A stretch of DNA of 64,000 nt from Gemmobacter fulvus. Lineage in GTDB: Bacteria > Pseudomonadota > Alphaproteobacteria > Rhodobacterales > Rhodobacteraceae. How positions within the stretch are numbered: the stretch's first letter is position 1; every line of letters begins with the position of its first letter. Below, piece by piece: positions 44,521-53,954 of the stretch. Where the stretch lies: positions 1,054,001-1,118,000 of the forward strand of contig NZ_CP076361.1 in the NCBI RefSeq assembly GCF_018798885.1. The letters run 5' to 3'. A program made the translations under genes and the position numbers. The notes beneath the pieces are model-generated. The model was not told the DNA's origin. It saw only the letters and a list, made by a program, of their open reading frames with translations, and made no database searches.

Positions 44521-45984
44521 TCAGGATTTCCTTTGACCAACATGGCGGCCCACCGCTTCGGGGCGCGGCAGGGCCTTGTGCGCCTCGGCAATCGGCATCA
44601 GCTTGGCCAGAACCTCGGGTGCCGCCGGGCAGGATTTGCCGGCCTTCATGTCCACATGCAGCAGGATCTGCTCCACCGTCGCCACTGGGGCACCATCTTT
44701 CAGGATGCTCAGGAACAGATGCAGGCGCTTTTCATCCGCGCCCAGCACCTGCACCGTGCCGGTCAGCGCATCGCCCAGCTTTGCCTCGTCAAGGTGCATC
44801 ACATGGCTTTCTGCGGTGTAATAGCTGTGACCGCCCGCCACATAATCCATATCCGCGCCGATCAGCCGCAGGAAATTGTCGCAGGTTTCCGACCCGGCAA
44901 ACAGATAGCGGCTTTCGGTCATATGGCCGTTATAGTCGATCCAGCCGGGCAAAACGCGCAGATGCGCCATCACCAGCGGCGCGCCATCGCCGATCTTGCC
45001 CTCGGCATGCAGGGCCGCCTTGCGCTTGTCATCATGCGCCCGCAGCACCTTTCCGGCGCCCCAGTTGCGGTCCTTCAGGGCGCGCAGAAAACCGATCAGG
45101 TTGCTGTCGCGGATGCGCTCCAGCTCGCGGATGGTGTGATGCCCCGATTGCGCATCGGATTGCCCGGCGATGAGGTCAACAAGCCCGTCGTTGAATTCCG
45201 GCACATCGGTCAGCTTGGTCCACGGCCATTGCAGGCAGGGGCCGAACTGCGCCATGAAATGTTTCATGCCCGCCTCGCCGCCCGCCACGCGATAGGTTTC
45301 AAACAGGCCCATCTGGCCCCAGCGCAGGCCAAAGCCCATGCGGATCGCCTCGTCGATCTCCTCGGTCGTGGCGATGCCGTCCTTCACCAGCCACAGCGCT
45401 TCGCGCCAGACTGCCTCAAGGAAACGGTCCGCGATATGCGCGTCGATTTCCTTGCGCACATGCAGGGGGAACATGCCGATGTCGCGCAGGATGTCCTTTG
45501 CCCGCTCGACCGCTTCGGGCGGGTTTCGCGGCGAGGGCACAACCTCGGCCAGTGGCAGAAGATAGACCGGGTTGAACGGATGGGCCACAAAGATGCTGCC
45601 CGGATTGGCGGCACGCTCTTGCAGCTCGGATGGCTTGAAACCACTGGTGGACGAGCCGATCAGCACATTCGGGGCGGATTGTTGGATTTGTGCAAAGACC
45701 CGGTGTTTCAGTTCCAGCCGTTCCGAGACGGATTCCTGAACATAGTCAGCGCCTTCCACGGCTTCGGTGATGGTTCCGGCAAAACTCAGAACGCCCTCGG
45801 AAGGCATCGGAATGTCAGACAGGGCCGGAAGGCTGGCCCGGGCATTGGCCAGAACCTCGCTGATTTTCCGCTCGGCCTGCGGATCGGGGTCGAACACCGC
45901 CACATCCCACCCGTTCAGCAGGAACCGCGCCGCCCAGCCGCCGCCAATAACCCCGCCCCCGATGATCGCCGCTTTCCGTGCCAT
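44521..45984 (-). CDS. L-carnitine dehydrogenase fused to betainyl-CoA thioesterase
   Basis: 487 residues from ATG 45984, after AGGAGAG. Residues about 5-185 are a 3-hydroxyacyl-CoA-dehydrogenase NAD domain (AIIGGGVIGGGWAARFLL), about 190-300 its C-terminal domain, and about 335-475 a hot-dog thioesterase (LPGWIDYNGHMTESRY). This fusion (CdhA plus CdhB of Pseudomonas) is known in rhizobia, where it oxidises L-carnitine to 3-dehydrocarnitine and hydrolyses betainyl-CoA. With the adjacent BKACE it completes carnitine to glycine betaine. Confidence 0.9.
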   Translation of the reverse strand: MARKAAIIGGGVIGGGWAARFLLNGWDVAVFDPDPQAERKISEVLANARASLPALSDIPMPSEGVLSFAGTITEAVEGADYVQESVSERLELKHRVFAQIQQSAPNVLIGSSTSGFKPSELQERAANPGSIFVAHPFNPVYLLPLAEVVPSPRNPPEAVERAKDILRDIGMFPLHVRKEIDAHIADRFLEAVWREALWLVKDGIATTEEIDEAIRMGFGLRWGQMGLFETYRVAGGEAGMKHFMAQFGPCLQWPWTKLTDVPEFNDGLVDLIAGQSDAQSGHHTIRELERIRDSNLIGFLRALKDRNWGAGKVLRAHDDKRKAALHAEGKIGDGAPLVMAHLRVLPGWIDYNGHMTESRYLFAGSETCDNFLRLIGADMDYVAGGHSYYTAESHVMHLDEAKLGDALTGTVQVLGADEKRLHLFLSILKDGAPVATVEQILLHVDMKAGKSCPAAPEVLAKLMPIAEAHKALPRPEAVGRHVGQRKS

Positions 45985-46096
45985 TCTCTCTCCTGTGGGG
46001 TCTGCGCCCCTCATCCTGCCCGTGCCGCAACAGGCGCCGGTGCATCAGTCTGCATGATTGCTGCCCCCGCCCCTTGTGCGGCGGGGGTCGGGCCGG

Positions 46097-47011
46097 TCAC
46101 TTCGGCAGCGGCGCGCGTTTTTCCAGCTTCAGCTTGGCGCGCACTTCGGCCGGGGTCAGCACCCGCGCCCCCAGGTTCGAGATGATCGAGACCGCCCGCT
46201 CCACCAGCTGCGCATTGGTAGCCAGAACGCCCTTGTCGAGCCAGAGATTGTCTTCCAGCCCCACCCGCACATTGCCCCCTGCCAGCACGGCAGCGGCCAC
46301 ATAAGGCATCTGGTGGCGGCCAATGGCAAAGGCGCTCCAGAACCAGTCGGCGGGCACATTGTTGACCATCGCCATGAAGGTGTTCAGATCATCCGGCGCG
46401 CCCCATGGCACGCCCATGCACAGCTGCACCAGCGTCGGGGAGGGGATCACCCCTTCGCGCGCCAGTTCCTTGGCCAGCCACAGATGGCCGGTGTCAAAGG
46501 CCTCGATCTCGATCCGCACCCCGGCTGCGACCATGCGTTTTGCCATGTCGCGCAGCATGCCGGGCGTGTTGACCATCACATAATCGGCCTCGTTGAAATT
46601 CATCGTGCCGCAATCGAGCGTGCAGATTTCCGGGCGGCATTCCACCACATGCGCCACCCGCTCGGCGGCACCCGCCATGTCAGACCGGGGGCCCATGCGG
46701 CCCATATCCTCGGTGCCTTCAAAATAGATGTCGCCGCCCATGCCCGCCGTCAGGTTCAGCACCACATCGGTGGCGCTGTCGCGGATGCGTTCCGTCACCT
46801 CGCGATACAGCGCCGGGTCGCGGGCCGGTTTGCCGGTTTCGGGGTCGCGCACATGACAATGCACCACCGCCGCCCCCGCCTTGGCCGCCGCTATGGCGCT
46901 TTCGGCGATCTGCGCCGGGCTGCGCGGCACATGCGGGCTGCGGTCCTGCGTGCCGCCCGATCCGGTCACGGCACAGGTGATGAAAACTTCGCGGTTCATG
47001 GCCAAAGGCAT
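46097..47011 (-). CDS. BKACE-family beta-keto acid cleavage enzyme, probable dehydrocarnitine cleavage (CdhC)
   Basis: 304 residues, DUF849/BKACE TIM barrel. TCAVTGSG at the N-terminus and VHCHVRDPETG with zinc ligands H51 and H53; the third ligand is the Glu in IEIEAFDTGHL or nearby. Expected reaction: 3-dehydrocarnitine + acetyl-CoA to betainyl-CoA + acetoacetate. ATG 47011 follows AGGAGT. It is the first gene of the operon, divergent from its likely regulator by 66 bases. Confidence 0.9.
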   Translation of the reverse strand: MPLAMNREVFITCAVTGSGGTQDRSPHVPRSPAQIAESAIAAAKAGAAVVHCHVRDPETGKPARDPALYREVTERIRDSATDVVLNLTAGMGGDIYFEGTEDMGRMGPRSDMAGAAERVAHVVECRPEICTLDCGTMNFNEADYVMVNTPGMLRDMAKRMVAAGVRIEIEAFDTGHLWLAKELAREGVIPSPTLVQLCMGVPWGAPDDLNTFMAMVNNVPADWFWSAFAIGRHQMPYVAAAVLAGGNVRVGLEDNLWLDKGVLATNAQLVERAVSIISNLGARVLTPAEVRAKLKLEKRAPLPK

Positions 47012-47077
47012 CGGGCTACTCCTGTTCTTTGACGGCAGTTTAGCGGTCTTGCGCCGCCACGCTTTGCGATTTACGAA

Positions 47078-48055
47078 ATGAACATGGCAAAATCCGCATC
47101 AATTTTCGCCCCCGCGCAGCAGCCGCTCAGCCTCGCCCTGCTGGTGCTGCCGCAGTGTTCGATCCTGGAGGTCGCCTCGACCCTCGATCCACTGCGCGCC
47201 GCCAACCGGCATCTGGGGACGGAGGCGTTTCGCTGGCGCGTGGTGTCGCCCGATGGTCAGGCGGTGCCGCTGACCTGCGGGATCGAGCTGCCCTCGTCCG
47301 GTCCGCTGGCCATGGCCGAAGGTGCGGATGTGCTGATCGTGATTGCGGGCTATCGCCAGTCCGAGGTGGCCACGGCGCGGCTGATCCGCGATCTGCGCCG
47401 CATCGCGCCGCGCTTTGCCGCGATTGGCGGCATTGATGCGGGCGGCTGGGTTCTGGCCCGCGCCGGTCTGCTGGATGGCCGCCGCGCCACGGTGCATTGG
47501 GAGGATCTGGAGGATTTTGCCGCCAGCCATCCGCAGATCGACGTGGTGGCGGATCGGTTCGTGCTGGCGGCCAACCGCTTTACTGCGGGTGGGGCCGCGC
47601 CTGCCGCCGATCTGATGCTGCACCTGATCCGCACCCGCCATGGGCCTGCGCTTGCCTTGCAGGTGGCGGCCAGTTTTCTGACCACGGCGCGCGACGGGGC
47701 CGAGCCGCAGATTGCCCCGCATGCCCCCGATCCCCGGCTTGACCCGCGCGTCGCGGCTGCCATCGCCCGGATGGAGGCGCGGCTCGACAGCCCCGAAACC
47801 ACCGCGCAGACCGCCCGCGCGCTTGGCCTGTCGGCCCGCCGTCTGGAACAGCTGTTTGACGCGGCGCTGGGTCGCAGCCCCGCCGCCCATGCGCTGTCGC
47901 TGCGGCTTGCCGCCGCGCGCCGCCTGATCACCGATACCCGGCACCCGCTGGCCGAGATTGCGCTGCGCACCGGGTTTTCCAGTGCCGCCACGCTGAGCCG
48001 GGCGTTCCGCAACAGCTTTGGCACCCCGCCCAGCGCTTTGCGCAAGCGGCCCTGA
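47078..48055 (+). CDS. GlxA/CdhR-like AraC-family transcriptional regulator
   Basis: 325 residues: DJ-1/PfpI-like (class I glutamine amidotransferase fold) N-terminal domain (about 15-185) and AraC-type double HTH (about 225-320; FSSAATLSRAFRNSFGTPPSALRKR). CdhR, the carnitine-catabolism activator of pseudomonads, has this architecture and is likewise encoded beside the dehydrogenase operon. It may activate the minus-strand operon from the 66-base intergenic region. Confidence 0.9.
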   Translation: MNMAKSASIFAPAQQPLSLALLVLPQCSILEVASTLDPLRAANRHLGTEAFRWRVVSPDGQAVPLTCGIELPSSGPLAMAEGADVLIVIAGYRQSEVATARLIRDLRRIAPRFAAIGGIDAGGWVLARAGLLDGRRATVHWEDLEDFAASHPQIDVVADRFVLAANRFTAGGAAPAADLMLHLIRTRHGPALALQVAASFLTTARDGAEPQIAPHAPDPRLDPRVAAAIARMEARLDSPETTAQTARALGLSARRLEQLFDAALGRSPAAHALSLRLAAARRLITDTRHPLAEIALRTGFSSAATLSRAFRNSFGTPPSALRKRP

Positions 48056-48239
48056 CCGTCTTTTCTGCCGCCCGCCCGACCTTGGTCCGATGAAATCACC
48101 GGCCTTTCGGCCTATGACCAGACGGCAAAGGGCGGATGCGGCGGCGCAGTGGTCTGACCCCGATGGGCCACAGGCGCGGCAGCAGGCAGAACGAGGGCAT
48201 CCCGCCACGATGGCCGGGTGTCCAGATGGAGAGACTGAC

Positions 48240-48776
48240 ATGACCGGACAACGCTTTTCCGCCCTGCCGCGCCGCCTGCCGATGGTGGCCCTTGCCGCCC
48301 TGTTTGTGGCCATGCCGCTTGGCCTGCAGTTCAACCCCGCAACTGGCGGCCTGACGGTGACGGATTCCGTCGCCCATGCCCGGCGCGGCGCGGATGATAC
48401 CCATATCGACGATCACGGCGGGCGCGGGCGCGGCCGTGACGACCGGGGCGGCCACCATGGCCGGGGCCATGATGACAGCCGCGACGATGACCATGACGAC
48501 CACGGTCGCCGGGGCCACAGTGTCGATGACGACGGCGATGACGATCACCGGGGCCATGGCAAACGCCGGGGCGGGCGCGGCACCGGCACGCCGGGGGGCA
48601 CGCCGACCGTGACCAAGGTCGAAAGCGCGGGCCGCAGCATCGAGGTCAGCTATTCCGATGGCAGCCGCGAAGAGATTGAGCATGGCCGCTATGAACGCAA
48701 GAATGCCGCGGGCCGCACGGTCGAGGAACGCCGCGCCACGGCGGCAGACCGCGCCCGCCTGTCGGCGCTGCGCTGA
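48240..48776 (+). CDS. Exported Asp/His/Gly/Arg-rich protein, C-terminal repeat module (paralog 1)
   Basis: 178 residues from ATG 48240, after GGAGAG. Basic N-terminus and hydrophobic stretch (12-30) with cleavage likely near AHA-R (about 47). Residues 48-115 are low complexity (DDHGGRGRGRDDRGGHHG style, rich in D, H, G, R), suggesting a disordered, charged, possibly metal-binding segment. The C-terminal 128-178 holds a short module, SYSDGSREEIEHGRYERK then AAGRTVEERRATAADRARL. The same module occurs twice in the next gene. Function unknown. Confidence 0.75.
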   Translation: MTGQRFSALPRRLPMVALAALFVAMPLGLQFNPATGGLTVTDSVAHARRGADDTHIDDHGGRGRGRDDRGGHHGRGHDDSRDDDHDDHGRRGHSVDDDGDDDHRGHGKRRGGRGTGTPGGTPTVTKVESAGRSIEVSYSDGSREEIEHGRYERKNAAGRTVEERRATAADRARLSALR

Positions 48777-48829
48777 CCCACGCGGCGCGCGCGACAGCCG
48801 CGCGCGCCCGTTTTGACAAAGGACCCGGG

Positions 48830-49465
48830 ATGAAACGCCAGCTGTCTTGCCTTGTGATTGCGGCCCTGCTGCTCGCCACCGGCGTGCCGCAGCTGTTGCT
48901 GCCGGTCACGGCGGCACAGGGCATCGCCCATGCCCGGGGCGGCGGAGATGATGGCGACGACGGGGGGGACGACGACGGGGGCGGCGGTGACAATAGCGGC
49001 CGGGGCGGCGGGCACGATGACGATCACGACGAAGGCCGGGACGACGACCGGGATGATGACAATTCGGGCCGCGGTCGTGGCCGGGGGCGCGGCGGTTCGG
49101 ATGGCAAGGCCGACAGCGGCGACCTGGCCGCCGAAGGGCTGCGGCGGATCTATGACGATGGCCGGGTGGAGCGGATCAGCGCCGGTCTTTATGAACGGCT
49201 GGACGCGCGCGGGCGCGTCACCGAACGCCGCCCCGCCACCACCGCCGACCGGCGCCGTCTGGCCGATCCGAAAGCCGCCAAAGGCATCACCAGCGTGATC
49301 GACATCGGCCAGAACCGCGTCACGATCACCGACCGCGCCGGCTGGCGTGAAACGCTGGACGGTCGCACCTATCAGTTGACCGATCCGCGCGGCAATCTGG
49401 TGACGCGCCGCCCGGCGACAGCCGATGATCTGGGCCGGTTTCGCGGCGCGCTGGATCTGCGCTGA
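48830..49465 (+). CDS. Exported Asp/Gly/Arg-rich protein with two C-terminal repeat modules (paralog 2)
   Basis: 211 residues. Signal peptide about 1-30, then an acidic Gly/Asp/Arg segment (35-95) with GDDGGDDDGGGG and DDDHDEGRDDD. Two modules follow: about 108-146 (YDDGRVERISAGLYERLD, then ARGRVTERRPATTADRRRL) and about 160-205 (RVTITDRAGWRETLDG, then RTYQLTDPRGNLVTRR). It is a diverged duplicate of the upstream gene, spaced 53 bases across a GC-only palindrome (GCGCGCGCGACAGCCGCGCGCGC region in two halves). It ends 3 bases from the convergent response-regulator stop. Function unknown. Confidence 0.75.
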   Translation: MKRQLSCLVIAALLLATGVPQLLLPVTAAQGIAHARGGGDDGDDGGDDDGGGGDNSGRGGGHDDDHDEGRDDDRDDDNSGRGRGRGRGGSDGKADSGDLAAEGLRRIYDDGRVERISAGLYERLDARGRVTERRPATTADRRRLADPKAAKGITSVIDIGQNRVTITDRAGWRETLDGRTYQLTDPRGNLVTRRPATADDLGRFRGALDLR

Positions 49466-49468
49466 CAC

Positions 49469-50131
49469 TCACCGCCGCAGGTGATCGCGCGCCAGAACCG
49501 CCGCCTCGACCCGGTTGCGTAGATGCAGCTTTTGCAGGATCGACGTCATGTAATGTTTCACCGTCTTTTCCTGCAGGTCGAGTGACAGCCCGATTTCCTT
49601 GTTGCTTTTGCCTTCGGCCACCAGCGCCAGAATATCCTCTTCGCGTTTGGACAGATCCTCCAGCGGGTTCGCGGGTTTGGCTTTTGCCCCGCCCCGCATC
49701 GCCGTCAGCAACCGGCTGGCCAGCAGCGGCGACACATAGGTCTGCCCGCGCGCCAGATCCTTCACCACCCCCACCAGATCGCGCGCGCTGACCCCCTTCA
49801 GGATATAGCCCAGCGCCCCGGCCTTCAGCGCCTGCATCACGATGTCATCCTCTTCCGAGGCGGTGAGCATCGCCACCTTCGGCGGCTCAGGCCAGTCCAT
49901 CACCGCCCGCAGCGCCGCCAGACCACCGCCTTCGGGCATGGAAATATCCAGCAGCAGCACATCGGGGCGCAGCCGCGCCGCCAGTTCCACCGCCGCCTTC
50001 GCATCCTGCGCCTGCCCCACAACCAGCAGTCCCGGATCCTCCGACAGGCTGCGCGCCACTCCGTCCCGATAAAGCGGGTGGTCATCCGCAATCACGATCC
50101 GCAGCTGTTCCATCGTCTCTGCCCTTTTCAT
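49469..50131 (-). CDS. NarL/FixJ-family response regulator
   Basis: 220 residues: receiver domain (about 8-125; phosphoacceptor D62 in LLLDISMPEGG, D16/D17 acidic pair in IADDHPL, K in GYILKGVS) and LuxR-type HTH (about 155-215; LSKREEDILALVAEGKSNKEIG). ATG 50131 overlaps the kinase stop (ATGA); the in-frame ATG 50113 is an alternative. With the kinase it forms a complete two-component pair; the acidic-protein genes next door are candidate targets. Confidence 0.92.
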   Translation of the reverse strand: MKRAETMEQLRIVIADDHPLYRDGVARSLSEDPGLLVVGQAQDAKAAVELAARLRPDVLLLDISMPEGGGLAALRAVMDWPEPPKVAMLTASEEDDIVMQALKAGALGYILKGVSARDLVGVVKDLARGQTYVSPLLASRLLTAMRGGAKAKPANPLEDLSKREEDILALVAEGKSNKEIGLSLDLQEKTVKHYMTSILQKLHLRNRVEAAVLARDHLRR

Positions 50132-51552
50132 CCCCGCACGGTCGTCAGGACCATGCGCACCTCTGCCCCGCCTTCGGGCCGGTTAATCGTCTCGAAACTG
50201 CCGCCCAGCGCCTCGACCCGGTCGCGCAATCCGGCGAGGCCAAGGCCGGAGCCACCCCCATCGGGTTCCGCCCCTGTTTCGGCCTTGGCGGGCGCGAAGC
50301 CCGGCCCGCTGTCCAGCACGCGCAGCACCAGCGCACCGGCTTCGGTACCCAGCCGCACTTGCTGGCCCTGCCCCTGCGCATGGCGCCAGGCATTGTTCAG
50401 CCCTTCCTGCACAAAGCGGTAAAGGCAGGTTTTCACCGGCGCGGCCAGCGGTGGCAGGCTGTCGGCATCACAGGTCACCGCAACCTCGGTGCCGGTGCGG
50501 GCGCGATGCGCCTCGGCCAGCCCCGCCACGATGTCACAGGGATTGCGCGCCGCAATATCGGGCAGCGACACCCCGCGCGAGATGGCCCGGATTTCGCGGA
50601 TCGCATCGCTGACCGCCCCGGCGACCTCGGTCAGTTCGGCCTGCCGCACCGCGGCCACCGCCGGGCGCAGGCCATCCAGACGCAGCGCGGCAAAGCCCAG
50701 AAGCTGCGCCGGGCCATCATGCAGATCGGCCCCGACCTGCCGCAGCGCCTGATCGTGCATCTCTGCCGAGCGCGCCGCAGCCCCCTGCACCCTGAGCCGC
50801 AAAGCCATGTTGTGTCGCGACAGATCCGACAGATCGCGCAACTGCCGCTGCATGGCCGCCCGCTGGCTTTCTATGGTGCGGCTACCCTTCAGCACGATGC
50901 CCCACAGCACCGCGCCAATCGCCAGCAGCACCGCCGCGACCGTGGCCCAACTGCGCCGCTTGGCCTCCCACAGATCGGCCTCCAGCCCCGTGGCCAGCTC
51001 ATAGAACTCCACCACGCCGATGATCCGGCCCGACCACACTTCGCGGATCGGGCTGTAGATTTCCAGCAAGGGCACACCCAAGGCGGCTTCGGCGGCATTC
51101 TCGGCCTCGTGCAGATCGGCAAAGCTGGCGGCAACTTCGCCCTTCCACGCCCGTGCCAGATCACCATCCACCGCAAAGCGCCGCCCCAGCAGGCTGTGGT
51201 CCGAGGCATCGACGACCAGCCCGCCATCCTTCCAGATCTTGTAGGATTTGACCCGCGCGCCCAGCGCGGTCGAGGTGAACACCTCGTCCAGCGCCTTGTG
51301 CGCCAGCGGCGACAGATCATCCGATGCAGCAAGATCCTGGCTCAGCGGCGATATGAAACTTTCCATATAAAGCGCTGTCGCATTGGCCCAGTTGCGCACC
51401 ACAACCTGCTCGATCCGCGCGGCCATCCATTGCCCGGTGATCAGCATGGCGACCAGCATGACAATGCCGCCCGCCACGGCGAATTGCGTGGCAAGCGACC
51501 AATCGGTCCAGCGTGATCTGTGCGGCAGATGCCGTGAAACCCAATGCCTCAT
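50128..51552 (-). CDS. Membrane sensor histidine kinase, NarX/HisKA_3 type
   Basis: 474 residues: transmembrane helix (about 22-40), periplasmic sensor domain (about 41-200; ends ...IIGVVEFYELATGLE), second helix (about 203-222), then a HisKA_3 dimerisation domain with H278 in GADLHDGPAQLLGFA and an HATPase_c domain (GLNNAWRHAQG; GSGLGLAGLRDRVEALGG). The periplasmic domain looks like a single-cache/PAS-like fold (VKSYKIWKDGGLVVDASDHS). Signal unknown. Stop overlaps the regulator start. Confidence 0.9.
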   Translation of the reverse strand: MRHWVSRHLPHRSRWTDWSLATQFAVAGGIVMLVAMLITGQWMAARIEQVVVRNWANATALYMESFISPLSQDLAASDDLSPLAHKALDEVFTSTALGARVKSYKIWKDGGLVVDASDHSLLGRRFAVDGDLARAWKGEVAASFADLHEAENAAEAALGVPLLEIYSPIREVWSGRIIGVVEFYELATGLEADLWEAKRRSWATVAAVLLAIGAVLWGIVLKGSRTIESQRAAMQRQLRDLSDLSRHNMALRLRVQGAAARSAEMHDQALRQVGADLHDGPAQLLGFAALRLDGLRPAVAAVRQAELTEVAGAVSDAIREIRAISRGVSLPDIAARNPCDIVAGLAEAHRARTGTEVAVTCDADSLPPLAAPVKTCLYRFVQEGLNNAWRHAQGQGQQVRLGTEAGALVLRVLDSGPGFAPAKAETGAEPDGGGSGLGLAGLRDRVEALGGSFETINRPEGGAEVRMVLTTVRG

Positions 51553-51611
51553 GCCCCGGTTCTACCCGCCTGCGCTGCCTGCGCAAACGGGCCAAGGTCT
51601 GATGGCCGGGT

Positions 51612-51857
51612 TTATTTCAGCTTTTCTTCCAGCGCGGCAATGCGCGCCTCAAGGGCGATGTTTTCTTCGCGCGCCTTCACCGCCATGGCGCGGACGGCAT
51701 CAAACTCTTCGCGCGTCACGAAATCGCGCTCGGCCATCCAGCGGTCGATGAAGCCTTTCATCGCGGTTTCCGCCTCGGTCTTGGCCCCCTGTGCGACGCC
51801 CATGGCATTGGTCATCAACTGCGACATATCGTCGAAAAACTTGTTGCGCGTCTGCAT
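51612..51857 (-). CDS. ubiK: UbiK-like accessory factor (BMFP domain, YqiC family)
   Basis: 81 residues from ATG 51857, 8 bases after AGGAGG. Amphipathic N-terminal part (MQTRNKFFDDMSQLMTNAM) and a C-terminal coiled coil ending ALEARIAALEEKLK, the BMFP pattern. UbiK trimers assist ubiquinone-complex assembly in proteobacteria. It faces lgt across 147 bases, an arrangement I recall as common in Rhodobacterales. Confidence 0.85.
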   Translation of the reverse strand: MQTRNKFFDDMSQLMTNAMGVAQGAKTEAETAMKGFIDRWMAERDFVTREEFDAVRAMAVKAREENIALEARIAALEEKLK

Positions 51858-52004
51858 GGGCACGGCCTCCTGTCACCTGTGCCCTATATGAGGTCTGCAA
51901 CGGCGGCCTGCAAGATCCGCAGGATGTGAACAGGCGGTCCGGTTGACAATGCCGCAGCCGCACCGGACAAGCGAGGGGCCGGACGCCCCCATGAGCTGCA
52001 CCCC

Positions 52005-52889
52005 ATGAGCTACATCCCCTTCCCGAACCTCTCGCCCGAACTGTTTTCCATCGACCTGTTCGGCGTGACCTTCGCCCTGCGCTGGTATGCGCTGGCCTAT
52101 ATCGCCGGCCTGCTGATCGGCTGGCGTCTGGTGCTGCGGGCGATCCGATCACCTGCGCTGTGGCGTGCGGGGCAGGCCCCGCTGAACGCCGAACAGCTTG
52201 ACCGGCTGCTGACCTGGATCATTGTCGGCGTCGTGCTGGGCGGGCGGCTCGGCTATGCGTTTTTCTACAATGCCAGCTATTATATGGCGCATCCGGCGCA
52301 GATCCTGAAGGTGTGGGAAGGCGGCATGTCCTTCCATGGCGGGTTTCTGGGGGTTGTGGTGGCAACGCTGATCTTCTGCCGCCGCGAAAAGATCGCGCTG
52401 CTACCCATGGCCGATCTCTTGGCACTGGCCACGCCGCCCGGCCTGCTGCTGGGCCGCATCGCCAATTTCATCAATGCCGAACTCTGGGGCCGCGCCACCA
52501 CGATGCCCTGGGGCGTGGCTTTCCCCGGCGAGGCGGCGCAGGCCTGTGCCACTGCCACCCTGCCCTGCATCCGCCATCCGAGCCAGTTGTACGAAGCCGG
52601 GCTGGAGGGGCTGCTGCTGGGGGCGCTGCTGCTCTGGCTCGCGTTCCGCAGCCCCGCCTTCAAGGCTCCGGGCCGCATCGCCGGTGTGTTCTTTGCCGGA
52701 TATGGCCTGTCGCGCTTTGTCGTTGAGTTCATGCGCCAGCCCGATGCGCAATTCATCAGCCCCGGCAATCCTTTGGGCCTTGCGCTGCACCTGAACGGCT
52801 ATGGCCTGACCATGGGGCAGATCCTGTCGCTGCCGATGATCGTGCTGGGGCTGGTGTTCCTGCTGCGGGCGCGCCGTGACCCCGCTTGA
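52005..52889 (+). CDS. lgt: Prolipoprotein diacylglyceryl transferase
   Basis: 294 residues, multi-pass inner-membrane enzyme that adds diacylglycerol to the lipobox cysteine. [27 protein letters not shown] and [13 protein letters not shown] are the diagnostic motifs; the conserved Arg and Glu around [13 protein letters not shown] bind phosphatidylglycerol. It would lipidate the DUF2927 protein. Ends overlapping the MidA start by 14 bases. Confidence 0.96.
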   Translation: MSYIPFPNLSPELFSIDLFGVTFALRWYALAYIAGLLIGWRLVLRAIRSPALWRAGQAPLNAEQLDRLLTWIIVGVVLGGRLGYAFFYNASYYMAHPAQILKVWEGGMSFHGGFLGVVVATLIFCRREKIALLPMADLLALATPPGLLLGRIANFINAELWGRATTMPWGVAFPGEAAQACATATLPCIRHPSQLYEAGLEGLLLGALLLWLAFRSPAFKAPGRIAGVFFAGYGLSRFVVEFMRQPDAQFISPGNPLGLALHLNGYGLTMGQILSLPMIVLGLVFLLRARRDPA

Positions 52890-53946
52890 AGATCTGCTGA
52901 TCCGGCGGATCGCGCTCAGCGGTCCGATCACGCTGGCCGACTATATGGCCGAATGTCTGCTGCACCCCGAGCATGGCTATTACACCACCGGCACGCCCTT
53001 TGGCGCGGCGGGCGATTTTACCACCGCGCCGGAAATCTCGCAGATGTTCGGGGAGTTGCTAGGGCTGTGCCTTGCGCAATACTGGCTGGATCTGGGTTGC
53101 CCCGCGCCGTTCACGCTGGCCGAGATCGGCCCCGGGCGCGGCACGCTGATGGCCGATCTTCTGCGCGCCACCCGCGCCGTGTCGGGCTTTCATCAGGCGG
53201 CGCGCATCACCCTGATCGAGGCCTCGCCCAGGCTGCGGGATCAGCAGCGCAGCACCTTGGCCGGGTATCAGGTTGAATGGCTGGGCGATATTGGCGGCCT
53301 GCCCGATACGCCGCTGTTCCTGATCGCCAACGAGTTTTTTGATGCCCTGCCGATCCGCCAGTTTTGCCGCGATGCAGCGGGCTGGCGCGAAACCGTGGTC
53401 ACGGTGCAGGATGGCCGCCTTGGCTTTGCCCGCTCTGACGCCGCGCCGATTGCGGCGCTGGATCACCGGCTGGACGACACGACAGCGGGCGAGATTGTGG
53501 AACTTTGCCCCGCCGCTGCCCCGATTGTGGCCGAAGCTGCCCGGCGCATCGCCCGCCATGGCGGGGCGGCGCTGATCCTCGATTATGGCGGCTGGCAATC
53601 GCGCGGCGATACGGTGCAGGCACTACGCGCGCATCAGTTCGTGTCGCCGCTGGCCGAACCGGGGCTGGCCGATCTGACCGCGCATGTGGATTTTGCCGCG
53701 CTCGCCACCGCCGCCCATCCCTGTGCCACCGCCTTCATCCCGCAGGGCACGCTGTTGCTGCGCCTTGGCATTGCGCAGCGCAGTGCCGCGCTTGCCCGCA
53801 ATCTGCACGGCGCGGCGCTGGAAAACCACCTTGCCGCAACTCGCCGCTTGACCGACCCCGCCGAAATGGGAACGCTGTTTAAAGCCCTTGCGCTGCACCC
53901 CCCCGGCACACCCGCGCCGCCGGGGTTTGCGCCGGGCCAGACCTGA
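52876..53946 (+). CDS. SAM-dependent methyltransferase MidA/NDUFAF7 family
   Basis: 356 residues (DUF185). Start GTG 52876 lies within the lgt 3' end. Motifs: [29 protein letters not shown] (family N-terminal, partly quoted), [19 protein letters not shown] (SAM-binding motif I) and [12 protein letters not shown]. The human homologue methylates an arginine of complex I subunit NDUFS2; bacterial targets are presumed similar. Overlap implies translational coupling. Confidence 0.92.
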   Translation: MTPLEDLLIRRIALSGPITLADYMAECLLHPEHGYYTTGTPFGAAGDFTTAPEISQMFGELLGLCLAQYWLDLGCPAPFTLAEIGPGRGTLMADLLRATRAVSGFHQAARITLIEASPRLRDQQRSTLAGYQVEWLGDIGGLPDTPLFLIANEFFDALPIRQFCRDAAGWRETVVTVQDGRLGFARSDAAPIAALDHRLDDTTAGEIVELCPAAAPIVAEAARRIARHGGAALILDYGGWQSRGDTVQALRAHQFVSPLAEPGLADLTAHVDFAALATAAHPCATAFIPQGTLLLRLGIAQRSAALARNLHGAALENHLAATRRLTDPAEMGTLFKALALHPPGTPAPPGFAPGQT

Positions 53947-53954
53947 GGACCGGA

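Noticed and set aside
42432..45173. 913-codon open frame on the plus strand, the longest in the window
   Set aside because: It is the antisense shadow of the ADP-forming ligase, Rdx and acyl-CoA dehydrogenase genes. Composition (Arg/His/Pro-rich) and lack of motifs fit a GC-rich shadow.
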